Shown: in pieces, positions 16,702-26,513 of the stretch
How positions within the stretch are numbered: position 1 is the first letter of the stretch
Layout of the letters: each line of letters starts with the position of its first letter
Assembly (NCBI GenBank): GCA_002013415.1
Contig: MAEX01000008.1
Location: 124,001 to 188,000, forward strand
Origin: Mycobacterium sp. D16Q14
Lineage (GTDB): Bacteria > Actinomycetota > Actinomycetes > Mycobacteriales > Mycobacteriaceae
DNA: 64,000 bases
Direction: 5' to 3'
Position numbers and translations under genes: made by a program
The notes under the pieces: generated by a model
Told to the model about the DNA's origin: nothing
Seen by the model: only the letters and a program-made list of their open reading frames with translations
The model's database searches: none

Positions 16702-19700
16702 ACGTACCCGCAATCCTTTCGGCGTCCGCGCGAAACCGGCCTCCAGCAAGGCTGTGATTACGGCCGACTCCCCGATGTCGAAGACCGATCTGCCATCGGC
16801 TCTTTCGATCACCAGACCATCGAGCCCGCCCTCGCGGACCAATTCCATCGTGCCCAATGCGGCGGTGTGCAGCATCGTGGGGTCGGTCACGAAGCTGAGT
16901 AGCGACTTGCCGCCCCTTTCGATGTAGAGAACCAGATGGCCGTCAACGAGCGCCACGAGCGCCCCGGCCTTACGGCCCGGTCGATGACCGGAGTCGGACG
17001 CTGCCCGCGGCCACACCAGCGCCGCGCCATACGGATTGGCCGGATCGGTCGCCGCCAGCACCGTGGCCCGGCACGGTGCGGGCTCGTCGTCGACGGTGTC
17101 GAGATACTCGCGCAACCTGTCCACGGTCGTGGGAGAGGCGAACTGCGCACCCCCGAGCGATTCGACGAAATAGCCTCGGCGGCAGCGTCCGTTGTCCTCG
17201 AACGTCGACAACACCTTGTACAGCCACGCGAATCCGCCCGCGACACCCTCGGCGGCGACGCTGCCCTTGGTCACCACGCCATACCGTCCGAGCAGCAATT
17301 CGGCCTGCATGTGCGAGCGCTCGGTACCGTCGGCCAGCCTCTCCGGGAGTAATGACCACCGGCCAGCGACCGCGGGATCGACCGGTGCCGCGGTGGGGAT
17401 TGGCGTGTAGGCGCGCAGTCGGGGAGCTCGCCGGTTTCGGTGCGCGGTACGTGATGTAGTGCTGGTGCCCAGGAGCGCTCGTACGGGTGCGAAGGTGTCT
17501 CCCGTCGCCTGCCCCGCCCAGACCAGATCCCACAAAGCCGCTTTGGTCGCACCCTCGCCGAATTGGCGGAAGAAGAATCCGCCGCCGGCGGCAAGGCCGT
17601 CAAGGATCGCCCGGTGCGCCTCGTCGAGAACAACGGGATCGGTGGCGGCGAGTGTGGCCGGCGCGACCCCACTCGGGTGCAATGCGATCCAGCCATCCTG
17701 TGCGGTGATCGAGCCGTGCCCGGACCAGACCGCCTCCCCGGAGGCCAGTAGTTCATCGAGCATCTGGGGGGAGTAGTCGCGAACCCGGCGCGCCAGAATC
17801 AGCGGCTCCCACGCGGATGCGGGTATCGGTACCCCGGCGAGTTGGTCGATGACGGTGGCCACCCCTTCGACCCCGCGCAGGCTGGAATCGAGGTACTGCC
17901 AATCGGGCAGGAACCGTGCGAACGACGCTGTGCTGACGGGTTCCACCTGTGCGCGCAGTGCCGCGAGGGACCGTCGACGCAGAATCCGGAGGACCTCCGC
18001 ATCGCACCACTGCTCAGAATCTGTGGCACCTACGTCATATTGGCTGGTGAATTCGCCGCGCACCAACTGGCCGCGGGTGGCCATCGCCGTCAGTGCGTCG
18101 GCGGCAACGCGGACTCCGATGCCGAAGCGTTCGGCCGCCTGCCCGGTGGTGAATGGGCCGTGTGTGCGTGCGTATCGGCCCAGCAGCTCTCCGAGCGGGT
18201 CTGCCGTCGCGTCGGTGAAGGCCGCGGGCACACCCGGAGGTACGGGCACCCCGAGTGCGTCACGCAATCGAGCCACATCTTCGACGGCTGCCCACCAGGC
18301 ACACTGCCCGTAGTGGGTCTCGACCACGCGGCGGGCCGCGACGAGCTCGTGCAGCCAGTCTGTCCCGGTACCGGTGCAACGCGCGCTGACCTCGTCGGTG
18401 GTGAGGGGACCGAGGAGACGGAACAGGTCGGCAAGGCCCTCGGGGTCACGGGCCTTGCGCTCGTCGGCAAGATGCTGCAGTTGTCTTTCGGTGGTCTCGA
18501 TGACGGCCGGGTCGAGCAGCTCTCGCAGTTCCACGCGGCCCATGAGCTCGGCGAGCAGACCGGTGTCCAGGGAGAGCGCCGCGGCCCGTCGCTCGGCCAG
18601 TGGGCGATCCTCGTCGTACATGAATCCGCCGACATAGCTGAACAGTTGAGCGGCCGCGAAGGGGGAGGGCGTGTCGGTCTGCACCTCGACGATCCGGATC
18701 CGGCGCTGCTCGATACCGGACATCAACCGCACCAAGGTATCGATGTCGTAAACGTCCTGGAGGCATTCGCGCAGCGCCTCCAGCACTATCGGGAAATCGG
18801 AATGCTTGCGTGCGACGTCCAGCAGCTGCGCGGCGCGCTGGCGCTGCTGCCATAGCGGCGATCGGCGGCCGGGAGTTCGGCGGGGCAGCAGCAGGGCGCG
18901 CGCCGCGCACTCACGGAACCGCGCCGCGAACAGTGCGGACCCGCCCACCTCTCGCGTCACGATGGCCTCGATTTCCGCAGCATCGAAGACGAAAAGACTT
19001 GCTCCGGGCGGGTTGTCGTCGGTGTCGGGGAGCCGCACCACGATGCCGTCGTCGGTGGCGGTGGGTGACTCGCTGAGGCCGTAGCGCTGCTGGAGCCGAT
19101 CGGAGACGGCGAGTGCCAGCGGGCCGTTGACCCGTAGTCCGTACGGTGAATGCAGCACGATGCGCCAGTCGCCGAGCTCGTCACGGAATCTCTCGACGAT
19201 CAGCGTCGTGTCGGTGGGGACGGAGCCCGTCGACTGCAGCTGGTCGGTGAGTAGCGTGCGGAGATTACCCATGGCAAAGTCATCTAATCCCATAGCAGCG
19301 CAACGTATTTCGAATTCTGCATCGCGTGCGGCGGCCAGTTCGCCGGTGAGGTGTCCCAGTGCCATGCCCAGCTCGGCGGGCCGCCCCGCTGCGTCGCCGC
19401 GCCAGAACGGCAACCTGCCCGGTTGCCCGAAGGCCGGGACCACCACGACCCGCTCATGGGTGATCTCGGTAATGCGCCAGCTGGTGGCACCCAATGAGAT
19501 CACGTCGCCCGGCCGTGATTCGTACACCATTTCCTCATCGAGTTCCCCTACCCGTGAGGGCTTCTCGCCTTCGGCGCCGCCATACATGTACACCGTGAAC
19601 AGGCCGCGATCGGGAATGGCGCCACCGGACGTCACCGCCAGCCGCTGCGCTCCGGGTCGTCCGGTGAGCGTTCCTTCGTCTCTGTCGTAGACGACACGCG

Positions 19701-21297
19701 GACGCAGCTCGGCGAAGTCGGTGGAGGGGTATTTGCCGCTGAGCAGGTCAAGTACTGCGTCAAACGCGCTGCGCGGCAAGGAGCTGAAGGGGGCGCTGCG
19801 CCTGACGACATCGAACCAGGTCTCAACGTCCAGCGGATCCAAGGCGCACGCTGCCACCGTGTGTTGGGCCAGAATGTCCAGCGGATTGGCGGGCACGTGC
19901 AGGGTCTCGATATCGCCGTCGAGCATGCGCCGCACCGTGACCGCGCAGCCCAACAGATCGGTGCGGTGCTTCGGGAAGAGCACGCCTCTGGAGACCTCAC
20001 CCACTTGGTGGCCGGCCCTACCGATGCGTTGCAGTCCACTGGCCACCGACGGCGGCGCCTCCACCTGAACCACCAGATCCACGGCACCCATGTCGATTCC
20101 GAGCTCCAGGCTGCTGGTGGCCACCACGCATCTGAGTCGGCCGGTCTTGAGGTCGTCCTCGATGTTCGCGCGCTGTTCCTTGCTCACCGAGCCGTGATGC
20201 GCTCGGGCCAGCAGCGGTGCGGCGCCATAGGTCTGCCCGCTGCCCATGATGTGCGCCGGGGGGCCTCCGGGTACACCGGGATTGGGTGCCGGAGTGAGGT
20301 CCACGCCGAGGCGTTCGGCGTGAATCTCGTTGAACCTGGCGGTGAGCCGCTCGGCGAGGCGACGTGAATTGGCAAAGACAATGCTCGAGTGGTGTGCCTC
20401 GATGAGGTCGACGATGCGCTGCTCCACATGCGGCCACATCGTGTTTCCGCCCGTCCGGGGCGAATCGGCGCCGGATTCCGGATTCGGATAGGTGTCGGGG
20501 GCGCTCATATCCGGAACAGGCACCACCACCGACAGGTCGAAGGTCTTAGGACTGGCGGGAGCGACGACGGCGGCCGGAGCGCGACCGGACAGGAAGCGGG
20601 CGACCTCGGCTGCGGGTTTCACCGTCGCAGACAGGCCAATTCGCTGTGCCGGCGTGGAAAGCCTGCTGTCCAGCCGTTCAAGGGAGAGCGCGAGATGTGC
20701 GCCGCGTTTGGTTCCGGCCACCGCGTGCACCTCGTCCACGATGACGGTGGTGACCGTTCCCAATGTTTCGCGCGCGGCCGAGGTCAGCATCAGGAACAGC
20801 GATTCGGGCGTGGTGATGAGAATGTCCGGGGGAGAGGAGATTAACGCGCGGCGGCGCTGCGCTGGCGTGTCGCCTGAGCGCACCCCGATGGTGATCGAGG
20901 GCTCGGGCAGGCCCATCCGCTGTGCGGTCCGAGCGATTCCGGCAAGAGGGGCACGCAGATTTCGCTCGACATCGACGGCGAGTGCTTTGAGTGGCGAGAT
21001 GTACAGGACCCGGGTTCCCGGAGCCGCACTGCCGGCGACATGCAGGCCCGGAGCCGCATTGCCGGCGACATCCGGCCCGCGCCGGTCGGGGTCCGCACTG
21101 GCCAGGGTGTCGATGGCCCACAGAAACGCCGCGAGAGTCTTGCCGGATCCGGTGGGGGCGACGACGAGGGTGTTGTCGCCCTTAGCGATGGACTGCCAAG
21201 CACCGGACTGAGCCTGCGTGGGAGCCGGGAATGATTCGGCGAACCATTCCCGAGTGGGTGCCGAGAACCGGGCGAGTGGACCGGACTCGCTGCTCAT
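16696..21297 (-). CDS. lhr: ATP-dependent DNA helicase Lhr
   Basis: This 1533-residue superfamily 2 helicase is known in mycobacteria as a damage-inducible 3'-5' helicase. Walker A is VVAPTGSGKTLAAFLW, motif II is DEVH (VIVDEVHAVAGTKRGAH), motif III is LSATVKP, and the later motifs include VATSSLELGIDMGAVDLVVQ and QRIGRAGHQVG. The large C-terminal Lhr-specific winged-helix/beta-barrel region fills the rest. The ATG at 21297 gives a length close to M. tuberculosis Lhr (1513 aa); an extra 63-residue open leader is rejected. An Ala/Gly-rich insert with a tandem repeat lies between motifs I and Ia. It is divergent in role and not obviously in an operon with the TetR gene 29 bases upstream. Confidence 0.95.
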   Translation of the reverse strand: MSSESGPLARFSAPTREWFAESFPAPTQAQSGAWQSIAKGDNTLVVAPTGSGKTLAAFLWAIDTLASADPDRRGPDVAGNAAPGLHVAGSAAPGTRVLYISPLKALAVDVERNLRAPLAGIARTAQRMGLPEPSITIGVRSGDTPAQRRRALISSPPDILITTPESLFLMLTSAARETLGTVTTVIVDEVHAVAGTKRGAHLALSLERLDSRLSTPAQRIGLSATVKPAAEVARFLSGRAPAAVVAPASPKTFDLSVVVPVPDMSAPDTYPNPESGADSPRTGGNTMWPHVEQRIVDLIEAHHSSIVFANSRRLAERLTARFNEIHAERLGVDLTPAPNPGVPGGPPAHIMGSGQTYGAAPLLARAHHGSVSKEQRANIEDDLKTGRLRCVVATSSLELGIDMGAVDLVVQVEAPPSVASGLQRIGRAGHQVGEVSRGVLFPKHRTDLLGCAVTVRRMLDGDIETLHVPANPLDILAQHTVAACALDPLDVETWFDVVRRSAPFSSLPRSAFDAVLDLLSGKYPSTDFAELRPRVVYDRDEGTLTGRPGAQRLAVTSGGAIPDRGLFTVYMYGGAEGEKPSRVGELDEEMVYESRPGDVISLGATSWRITEITHERVVVVPAFGQPGRLPFWRGDAAGRPAELGMALGHLTGELAAARDAEFEIRCAAMGLDDFAMGNLRTLLTDQLQSTGSVPTDTTLIVERFRDELGDWRIVLHSPYGLRVNGPLALAVSDRLQQRYGLSESPTATDDGIVVRLPDTDDNPPGASLFVFDAAEIEAIVTREVGGSALFAARFRECAARALLLPRRTPGRRSPLWQQRQRAAQLLDVARKHSDFPIVLEALRECLQDVYDIDTLVRLMSGIEQRRIRIVEVQTDTPSPFAAAQLFSYVGGFMYDEDRPLAERRAAALSLDTGLLAELMGRVELRELLDPAVIETTERQLQHLADERKARDPEGLADLFRLLGPLTTDEVSARCTGTGTDWLHELVAARRVVETHYGQCAWWAAVEDVARLRDALGVPVPPGVPAAFTDATADPLGELLGRYARTHGPFTTGQAAERFGIGVRVAADALTAMATRGQLVRGEFTSQYDVGATDSEQWCDAEVLRILRRRSLAALRAQVEPVSTASFARFLPDWQYLDSSLRGVEGVATVIDQLAGVPIPASAWEPLILARRVRDYSPQMLDELLASGEAVWSGHGSITAQDGWIALHPSGVAPATLAATDPVVLDEAHRAILDGLAAGGGFFFRQFGEGATKAALWDLVWAGQATGDTFAPVRALLGTSTTSRTAHRNRRAPRLRAYTPIPTAAPVDPAVAGRWSLLPERLADGTERSHMQAELLLGRYGVVTKGSVAAEGVAGGFAWLYKVLSTFEDNGRCRRGYFVESLGGAQFASPTTVDRLREYLDTVDDEPAPCRATVLAATDPANPYGAALVWPRAASDSGHRPGRKAGALVALVDGHLVLYIERGGKSLLSFVTDPTMLHTAALGTMELVREGGLDGLVIERADGRSVFDIGESAVITALLEAGFARTPKGLRVRR
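21020..21079 (-). repeat. two tandem 30-bp units inside lhr
   Basis: Two imperfect 30-base units lie end to end, each encoding ten residues (about AGSAAPGTRV and AGNAAPGLHV). They keep the lhr reading frame and sit in a likely surface insert between helicase motifs I and Ia, so they should be tolerated. Confidence 0.7.
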
Positions 21298-21326
21298 CAG
21301 ACCATCGTGCCAACAAGGACCGACAA

Positions 21327-22007
21327 TTAATCGGCGCCCATGAGATCGACGACAGCCTTCGGGATATTCGGCACCCGCCGCACCGCGTCGATCATGGCGT
21401 GCGCGGAGGTATCGGCGAGCCAGTCGACATCGAGATCCGGGTTGATGGCTCGTTGGCGAGCCAGCTCCTGGTTGAACGTCAGCCATGCTCGGATGACCAC
21501 CCGCAGGATGGTGACAAGAGCAGGCGTCAATTCGTCGCCGGCGACATGTTCGACGACAGCCATGATGCGGTCGGTCTGCTTGTCGTATTCCTGTTGTTCG
21601 ATGGCGGCCACGGTGGGATCGGCCGAATCGATCATGCGGAAGACCGTCACCGGCGCATAGGGATGCTCTTCCTGGTAGTGCAGATACACCAGGAGGGTGC
21701 GCCGCAGACGCTCGAAACCCGTGAGCGTTGGGTCCATGTCCAGCGAGATCGTGGCGTCGTAGAGCCTGTCGTACTCGGCCTGCATCACCGCGGTGTAGAA
21801 CGAGCGCTTGTCGGGAAAGTAGCGGTACAGCAGCGCCCGTGAGACACCTGCCTGCTCAGCTACCTCATCCATGCGGACGTCGTCATAGTGACGTTCGCCA
21901 AATAGTTGAGTTCCAAACTCGAGGAGCTCGGCGCGCCGATCTTCGGGGGTGAGCCGACGGCGAGGCGATGAGCCGCTCGGGCGAACTGCATCGGAGTCGT
22001 CGGTCAT
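21327..22007 (-). CDS. TetR family transcriptional regulator (Rv3295 type)
   Basis: This 226-residue protein has an N-terminal TetR helix-turn-helix at about 15-65 (RRAELLEFGTQLFGERHYDDV, then EVAEQAGVSRALLYRYFPDKRSFY). A mostly helical ligand domain follows, with YLHYQEEHPYAPVTVFRM. The ATG at 22007 gives a usual TetR length. It is divergent from the zinc-ribbon SDR gene with 123 bases between, so that gene is its likely target besides itself. The position equals Rv3295 next to lhr. The ligand is unknown. Confidence 0.87.
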   Translation of the reverse strand: MTDDSDAVRPSGSSPRRRLTPEDRRAELLEFGTQLFGERHYDDVRMDEVAEQAGVSRALLYRYFPDKRSFYTAVMQAEYDRLYDATISLDMDPTLTGFERLRRTLLVYLHYQEEHPYAPVTVFRMIDSADPTVAAIEQQEYDKQTDRIMAVVEHVAGDELTPALVTILRVVIRAWLTFNQELARQRAINPDLDVDWLADTSAHAMIDAVRRVPNIPKAVVDLMGAD

Positions 22008-22130
22008 CCAGCAGATTTTACTAGGCGGTAGGTCTTCACTTGGCGCGATCGGTGAGCACTCGTCAGGTTCGACCGGTTTCGCCAGATCTGCGATTACGAG
22101 AGGTACTGGCCGCCTCATTACACTGCTTCG

Positions 22131-23549
22131 GTGGCTAAGCACATCGACCCCGAGGACATGGCCATCTTTGGGCGTGTTCTGGATCAGGCCGCCGAGCTTG
22201 CGCCCGATCATCCCGAGTCGATTGCTGTGCAGCGCGGGGTCGCGAAACTTTTCAAGATTCTCAAGAGACAGCGCCGTCGCCAGGCGCGCCAAGCGGAGCT
22301 GGATGCCGACCGCGCGGTAATCGGTGCGACCGCCACGGGATCGGCGGATCGGATCGACGACGAGACGGCGGGGCTGCCGCTGCGTGGTGGTGATGCTCTG
22401 GGGACGCTGCGGCGCCCGCAGCATTGCTACATCTGCAAGGTCAGATACACCGAGATCGATGCGTTCCACCATCAACTGTGCCCGGATTGCGCGCCCGCCA
22501 ACAGGTCCCGGCGCGATCAGCGTACCGACCTGACCGGGCGGCGGGCCGTGTTAACCGGTGGTCGCGCCAAGATCGGGATGTACATCGCCTTGATGTTGTT
22601 GCGCGACGGGGCAAGTCTCACCATTACCACCCGGTTCCCGCGGGATGCGGCCCGCAGATTCGCTCAGCTGCCGGATGCGGCCAGCTGGCTTGACCGGCTG
22701 AGCATCGTGGGCATCGACCTGCGCGACCCCGCGCAGGTGGCGCGTTTCGCCGATGAAGTTGCCGCACAGGGCCCGTTGGACATCCTGATCAACAATGCCG
22801 CTCAGACGGTCCGTCGCAGCCCGGGCTCCTACACGTCCTTGGTTGACGCAGAACAGGCGCCGCTCAGCGGCGCCGCCGCGCGGGTCCCGATTACCGCGAT
22901 GGGCGATTCCAGTGAGTTGCATCCGCACACCTTGGCGCTCGGAGAGGGATCCGAGGCCGCCGCGCACTCGCTGGTGTCGTTGGCGTTGACCGCTGGCTCG
23001 GCCACGCCGGACCGGGTCGCCGACGGCACGGCTGTCGATGCCGGTGGGCTGCTACCCGATCTCGTCGATACCAACAGCTGGGTGCAGACGGTCGATCAGA
23101 TTGACCCGCTGGAACTGCTTGAGGTGCAACTGTGTAACAGCGTGGCGCCCTTCATTCTGTTATCGCGGCTGCGTCCCGCGCTGCGTGCCTCCACCGCCAA
23201 GCGCAAGTATGTGGTGAACGTATCGGCGATGGAGGGCAATTTCTCGCGCGGCTATAAGGGGCCGGGGCATCCGCACACGAACATGGCCAAGGCCGCGTTG
23301 AACATGCTGACCAGGACCAGTGCGGGCGAACTGTTTTCCGAGGGCATCCTGATGACCGCCGTCGATACCGGCTGGATCACCGATGAGCGTCCGCACAGCA
23401 GCAAGGTGCGTTTGGCACAAGAGGGATTCCGGGCGCCGTTGGATCTCGTGGACGGTGCCGCCCGGGTGTATGACCCCATTGTTCAGGGTGAGCGCGGCAT
23501 CGATCTGTACGGCTGCTTCCTGAAGGACTTCCAGCCTCACCCCTGGTAG
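22131..23549 (+). CDS. SDR-fold protein with N-terminal zinc ribbon, catalytic Tyr replaced
   Basis: This 472-residue protein has a basic helical N-terminus (about 1-60) and a CxxC-x14-CxxC metal site (Cys99, Cys102, Cys117, Cys120). A short-chain dehydrogenase domain starts at about 134 (DLTGRRAVLTGGRAKIGMYIA, then LDILINNAAQTVRR). The usual catalytic YxxxK is not kept: the aligned segment is T383-N-M-A-K387, so Lys remains but Tyr is Thr. A segment between the NNAA motif and the active-site region is longer than in normal SDRs (about 230-300). It may be a reductase with altered chemistry or a binding protein. The GTG start is close to the first conserved residues. Confidence 0.75.
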   Translation: MAKHIDPEDMAIFGRVLDQAAELAPDHPESIAVQRGVAKLFKILKRQRRRQARQAELDADRAVIGATATGSADRIDDETAGLPLRGGDALGTLRRPQHCYICKVRYTEIDAFHHQLCPDCAPANRSRRDQRTDLTGRRAVLTGGRAKIGMYIALMLLRDGASLTITTRFPRDAARRFAQLPDAASWLDRLSIVGIDLRDPAQVARFADEVAAQGPLDILINNAAQTVRRSPGSYTSLVDAEQAPLSGAAARVPITAMGDSSELHPHTLALGEGSEAAAHSLVSLALTAGSATPDRVADGTAVDAGGLLPDLVDTNSWVQTVDQIDPLELLEVQLCNSVAPFILLSRLRPALRASTAKRKYVVNVSAMEGNFSRGYKGPGHPHTNMAKAALNMLTRTSAGELFSEGILMTAVDTGWITDERPHSSKVRLAQEGFRAPLDLVDGAARVYDPIVQGERGIDLYGCFLKDFQPHPW

Positions 23550-23571
23550 CGCGTCCGATTAGCCCGTCCGA

Positions 23572-25131
23572 TTAGCCGAAGTGAACGCCCTGGGCCAACG
23601 GCAGTTCCGTGGAGTAGTTGACGGTGTTTGTGGCGCGTCGCATGTAGGCCTTCCACGAGTCGGACCCGGACTCGCGGCCGCCACCGGTCTCCTTCTCTCC
23701 GCCGAACGCTCCGCCGATCTCGGCCCCTGAGGTGCCGATGTTGACGTTCGCGATTCCGCAGTCGGATCCGTCGGCGGCCAGAAAGCGTTCCGCCTCGCGC
23801 ATGTCCAGGGTGAAGATCGCGGAGGAAAGGCCCTGAGGTACCGCGTTGTTCAGCGCGATCGCCTCGTCGAGAGTGTCGTAGCCCAGCACGTACAGGATCG
23901 GGGCGAAGGTCTCCCGGTGCACGACGTCGCCCTGTTCGGGCATCCGCACGACGGCGGGGGTGACGTAGTAGGCGCCATCACCCAGCTCCCGATGTTCACC
24001 GCCGATGACGGTCCCGCCTTGCGCGCGAGCAGTTTCCAGGGCGTCCTGCATATCGCGGAACGATTTCTCGTTGATCAGTGGGCCGATCAACGTGCGCTCG
24101 TCGAATGGATCGCCCACCGGAAGCTGGCCGTAGGCGTTGACGATGCGTTCGACCAGTGCATCGGCGACAGAGTGGTGAACAATCAACCGCCGCAAGGTGG
24201 TACAGCGCTGACCGGCGGTACCCGCAGCAGAGAACACGATGCCGCGCACCGCCAGATCCAGGTCTGCCGAGGGAGTCACGATCGCCGCGTTGTTACCGCC
24301 CAACTCGAGCAGTGATCTGCCGAAGCGCGCGGCTACCCGCGGGCCGACCTGCTGGCCCATCCGCACCGATCCGGTCGCACTCACCAACGCGACGCGGGGA
24401 TCGTCGACGAGTTGTTCGCCGACCTCGCGGCCGCCCTGGATCAATCGGCTGACTTCCGGGGGCGCCCCGACGTCGGCGGCTGCTCGGTCCAGAAGTGCCT
24501 GGCAGGCAACGGCAGTCAATGGCGTCAGCTCAGACGGCTTCCACACCACGGTGTCGCCGCAGACCAGGGCAATCGCGGTGTTCCACGACCACACGGCGAC
24601 CGGAAAGTTGAACGCCGAGATGACCCCGACGACGCCGAGCGGATGCCAGGATTCCATCAGGCGATGCCCCGCGCGCTCGGACGCCATCGTCTTGCCGTAC
24701 AGCTGCCGGGACAGTCCGACCGCGAATTGGCAGATGTCGATCATCTCCTGCACCTCGCCGAGGGCCTCGGAGACAATCTTTCCGGCCTCGATGGTCACCA
24801 ACTCGGCCAGATCTTTCTTGTGGTCTGTCAGCAGCTCGCCGAGACGGGCCACCAACGCCCCGCGGACGGGTGCGGGGGTGGTGCGCCATTGTGAAAATGC
24901 TTGGGCAGCTTCGGCGATGGCGTTGTCGACATCCTCCGTGGAGCTCGCCGCGAGCGTGAAAAGCGTGTCACCGGTAATGGGGGTGCGGACCGCAACGCCG
25001 CCATGCTTGCCCGACTCCGTGCTCAGTTCTAGATCAGCGCCGATCCAGCGCAGTGCGTTCCGGGCCCGTGCGCGCAACTCCTCGGCGGACGGCAGCACCT
25101 CGGGGGATGAGGTAGGCAGGGTGGTGGTCAT
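23572..25131 (-). CDS. pcd: L-piperidine-6-carboxylate (aminoadipate semialdehyde) dehydrogenase
   Basis: This 519-residue aldehyde dehydrogenase oxidises the aminoadipate semialdehyde/piperideine-6-carboxylate made by Lat to 2-aminoadipate. It has SAFNFPVAVWSWNTA at about 172, KPSELTPLTA, the SATGSVRMGQQ glycine motif at about 257, catalytic Glu in LLELGGNNAAIV at about 277 and Cys in GTAGQRCTTLRR at about 311. The subgroup resembles ALDH7A1/antiquitin-type enzymes (INVNIGTSGAEIGGAFGGEK-like segment near 470). It overlaps the upstream oxoadipate enzyme gene by 4 bases. Confidence 0.93.
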   Translation of the reverse strand: MTTTLPTSSPEVLPSAEELRARARNALRWIGADLELSTESGKHGGVAVRTPITGDTLFTLAASSTEDVDNAIAEAAQAFSQWRTTPAPVRGALVARLGELLTDHKKDLAELVTIEAGKIVSEALGEVQEMIDICQFAVGLSRQLYGKTMASERAGHRLMESWHPLGVVGVISAFNFPVAVWSWNTAIALVCGDTVVWKPSELTPLTAVACQALLDRAAADVGAPPEVSRLIQGGREVGEQLVDDPRVALVSATGSVRMGQQVGPRVAARFGRSLLELGGNNAAIVTPSADLDLAVRGIVFSAAGTAGQRCTTLRRLIVHHSVADALVERIVNAYGQLPVGDPFDERTLIGPLINEKSFRDMQDALETARAQGGTVIGGEHRELGDGAYYVTPAVVRMPEQGDVVHRETFAPILYVLGYDTLDEAIALNNAVPQGLSSAIFTLDMREAERFLAADGSDCGIANVNIGTSGAEIGGAFGGEKETGGGRESGSDSWKAYMRRATNTVNYSTELPLAQGVHFG

Positions 25132-26435
25132 CGGTCGGCTCCTATCGTGAGGTCAGATTGTGCGGCGATGGTGGCGTAGAGCGCATATGGATCGTGAATG
25201 TCCCGGCCGATGGCGCCGGACATCCAATCCTTCGAATAGTCGGCGGTGCCACGATCGGCGCCGTCCCCGTAGGAACCGTCGTCATCAAGATTGGATCGGA
25301 AGATCCCGGCGGCCGAGCGCGGCAGGAAGTCCTCGTACACGATGGGGCTGCGCACGATCTCACCTTCGGGGCCGGTGTCCGTACGGAAGTACGCGAGTTC
25401 CTGCTCGGCCAACCCGGCTTCGGTATCGGGAAAGTGATCGGCCCATATGGACGCGGCCCGTTCGGGATCTGCGTGCGCGGCATCGATGGCGGCCATGGCG
25501 TCGTCGTAGCGGGTGCGGCCGGCGGGGGTCAGGGCTATGCCTCTGGCCTCGACTTCGCCGAACCGGACCCGCAGCGTGTCGCTGGCCACGGAACCGTCAC
25601 TCATGCGGAAACGACGTGGCTCGGCCAGCGCCCGGAATGAGGTCTGCCGTAGGAGAACATCGGGCCCAGGCCACCGGGGCGGACCTTGAATCGCGTCGAT
25701 CATGGTGATGCCACGTGCCGTCATCCGCCGGTACAGGTCGTCGATATCGAGCACGCGCGGTGTCAGATGGTTGATATGGGTGCCGCCCACGCCGGCGATA
25801 TCGGCGGCAACGGGTGAGACCGCGGAAAGTTCGTCATACCAGGCACGGTCGATGGGGGCGCTGGACAGCGCGAAGGACCTGACGGCCTCGTGAATGAAGT
25901 CCCCGGCCTGTGCCGGAGTGGCTCCGCCGGCAGCGCTGATCATGCGCGCGTGTGCCAGTAGCGCCGGATCGAACAGCTCTCGCTGCTCGACAAAATTCTC
26001 TACGCGGGTACGCAGGCCCGTGTCGAAGAATCGGCGGTCGGCGGTTGCGAGCATCGAGGTGAACACGCGGAAGGGGTTGAGCGCCAGTTCTTTTTCGTCG
26101 ATCGGCCGGAACGCCGTGGATACCACGGGCACCGGGGACGCGGCGTCACGCAGGTCGTAGAAGTCGACGGGATACATCCCGAATGCTTCGAACAGGTCGG
26201 CAACGGCGGCGAGTTCCCGCGGGTTGCCCACGCGGATCGCACCATGGCGTTCGGCGGTCACCCGCTCGATCGATCCGAGCCGTTCGGCGTCCGGATGTGC
26301 TGTGGCGTAAGTCTGGTTCACCTCGGTGCTGACATCGACCAATGTGTTGTATGCGGGAACCTCAGTCCCATACATCCGTGAGAGTGCCGCCGCGAAACCT
26401 GCCCGGAGTTCCCAGCATGGGATGAGTGCCGTCAT
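25128..26435 (-). CDS. hglS: 2-oxoadipate dioxygenase/decarboxylase (HglS/YdcJ family)
   Basis: This 435-residue protein matches the DUF1338/VOC-like family shown to convert 2-oxoadipate to D-2-hydroxyglutarate with O2 and Fe(II). Candidate iron ligands are His64 (AERHGAIRVG), His220 or His223 (GGTHINHLTPR) and Glu294 or Glu296 (RFGEVEARG). The ATG at 26435 is the first codon of the conserved protein; the longer open frame upstream runs across the lrpA promoter and start. It lies in an operon with pcd, which makes 2-aminoadipate one transamination away from the substrate. The gene order extends the lysine route to 2-hydroxyglutarate. Confidence 0.85.
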   Translation of the reverse strand: MTALIPCWELRAGFAAALSRMYGTEVPAYNTLVDVSTEVNQTYATAHPDAERLGSIERVTAERHGAIRVGNPRELAAVADLFEAFGMYPVDFYDLRDAASPVPVVSTAFRPIDEKELALNPFRVFTSMLATADRRFFDTGLRTRVENFVEQRELFDPALLAHARMISAAGGATPAQAGDFIHEAVRSFALSSAPIDRAWYDELSAVSPVAADIAGVGGTHINHLTPRVLDIDDLYRRMTARGITMIDAIQGPPRWPGPDVLLRQTSFRALAEPRRFRMSDGSVASDTLRVRFGEVEARGIALTPAGRTRYDDAMAAIDAAHADPERAASIWADHFPDTEAGLAEQELAYFRTDTGPEGEIVRSPIVYEDFLPRSAAGIFRSNLDDDGSYGDGADRGTADYSKDWMSGAIGRDIHDPYALYATIAAQSDLTIGADR

Positions 26436-26513
26436 CGTATTCGTCTCAGAGTTGAGGTGATTGGCCTGCGCAAGTCCGTTCCTTGTGGTCTCTGGTCGCG
26501 GTACTCTGCCCCC

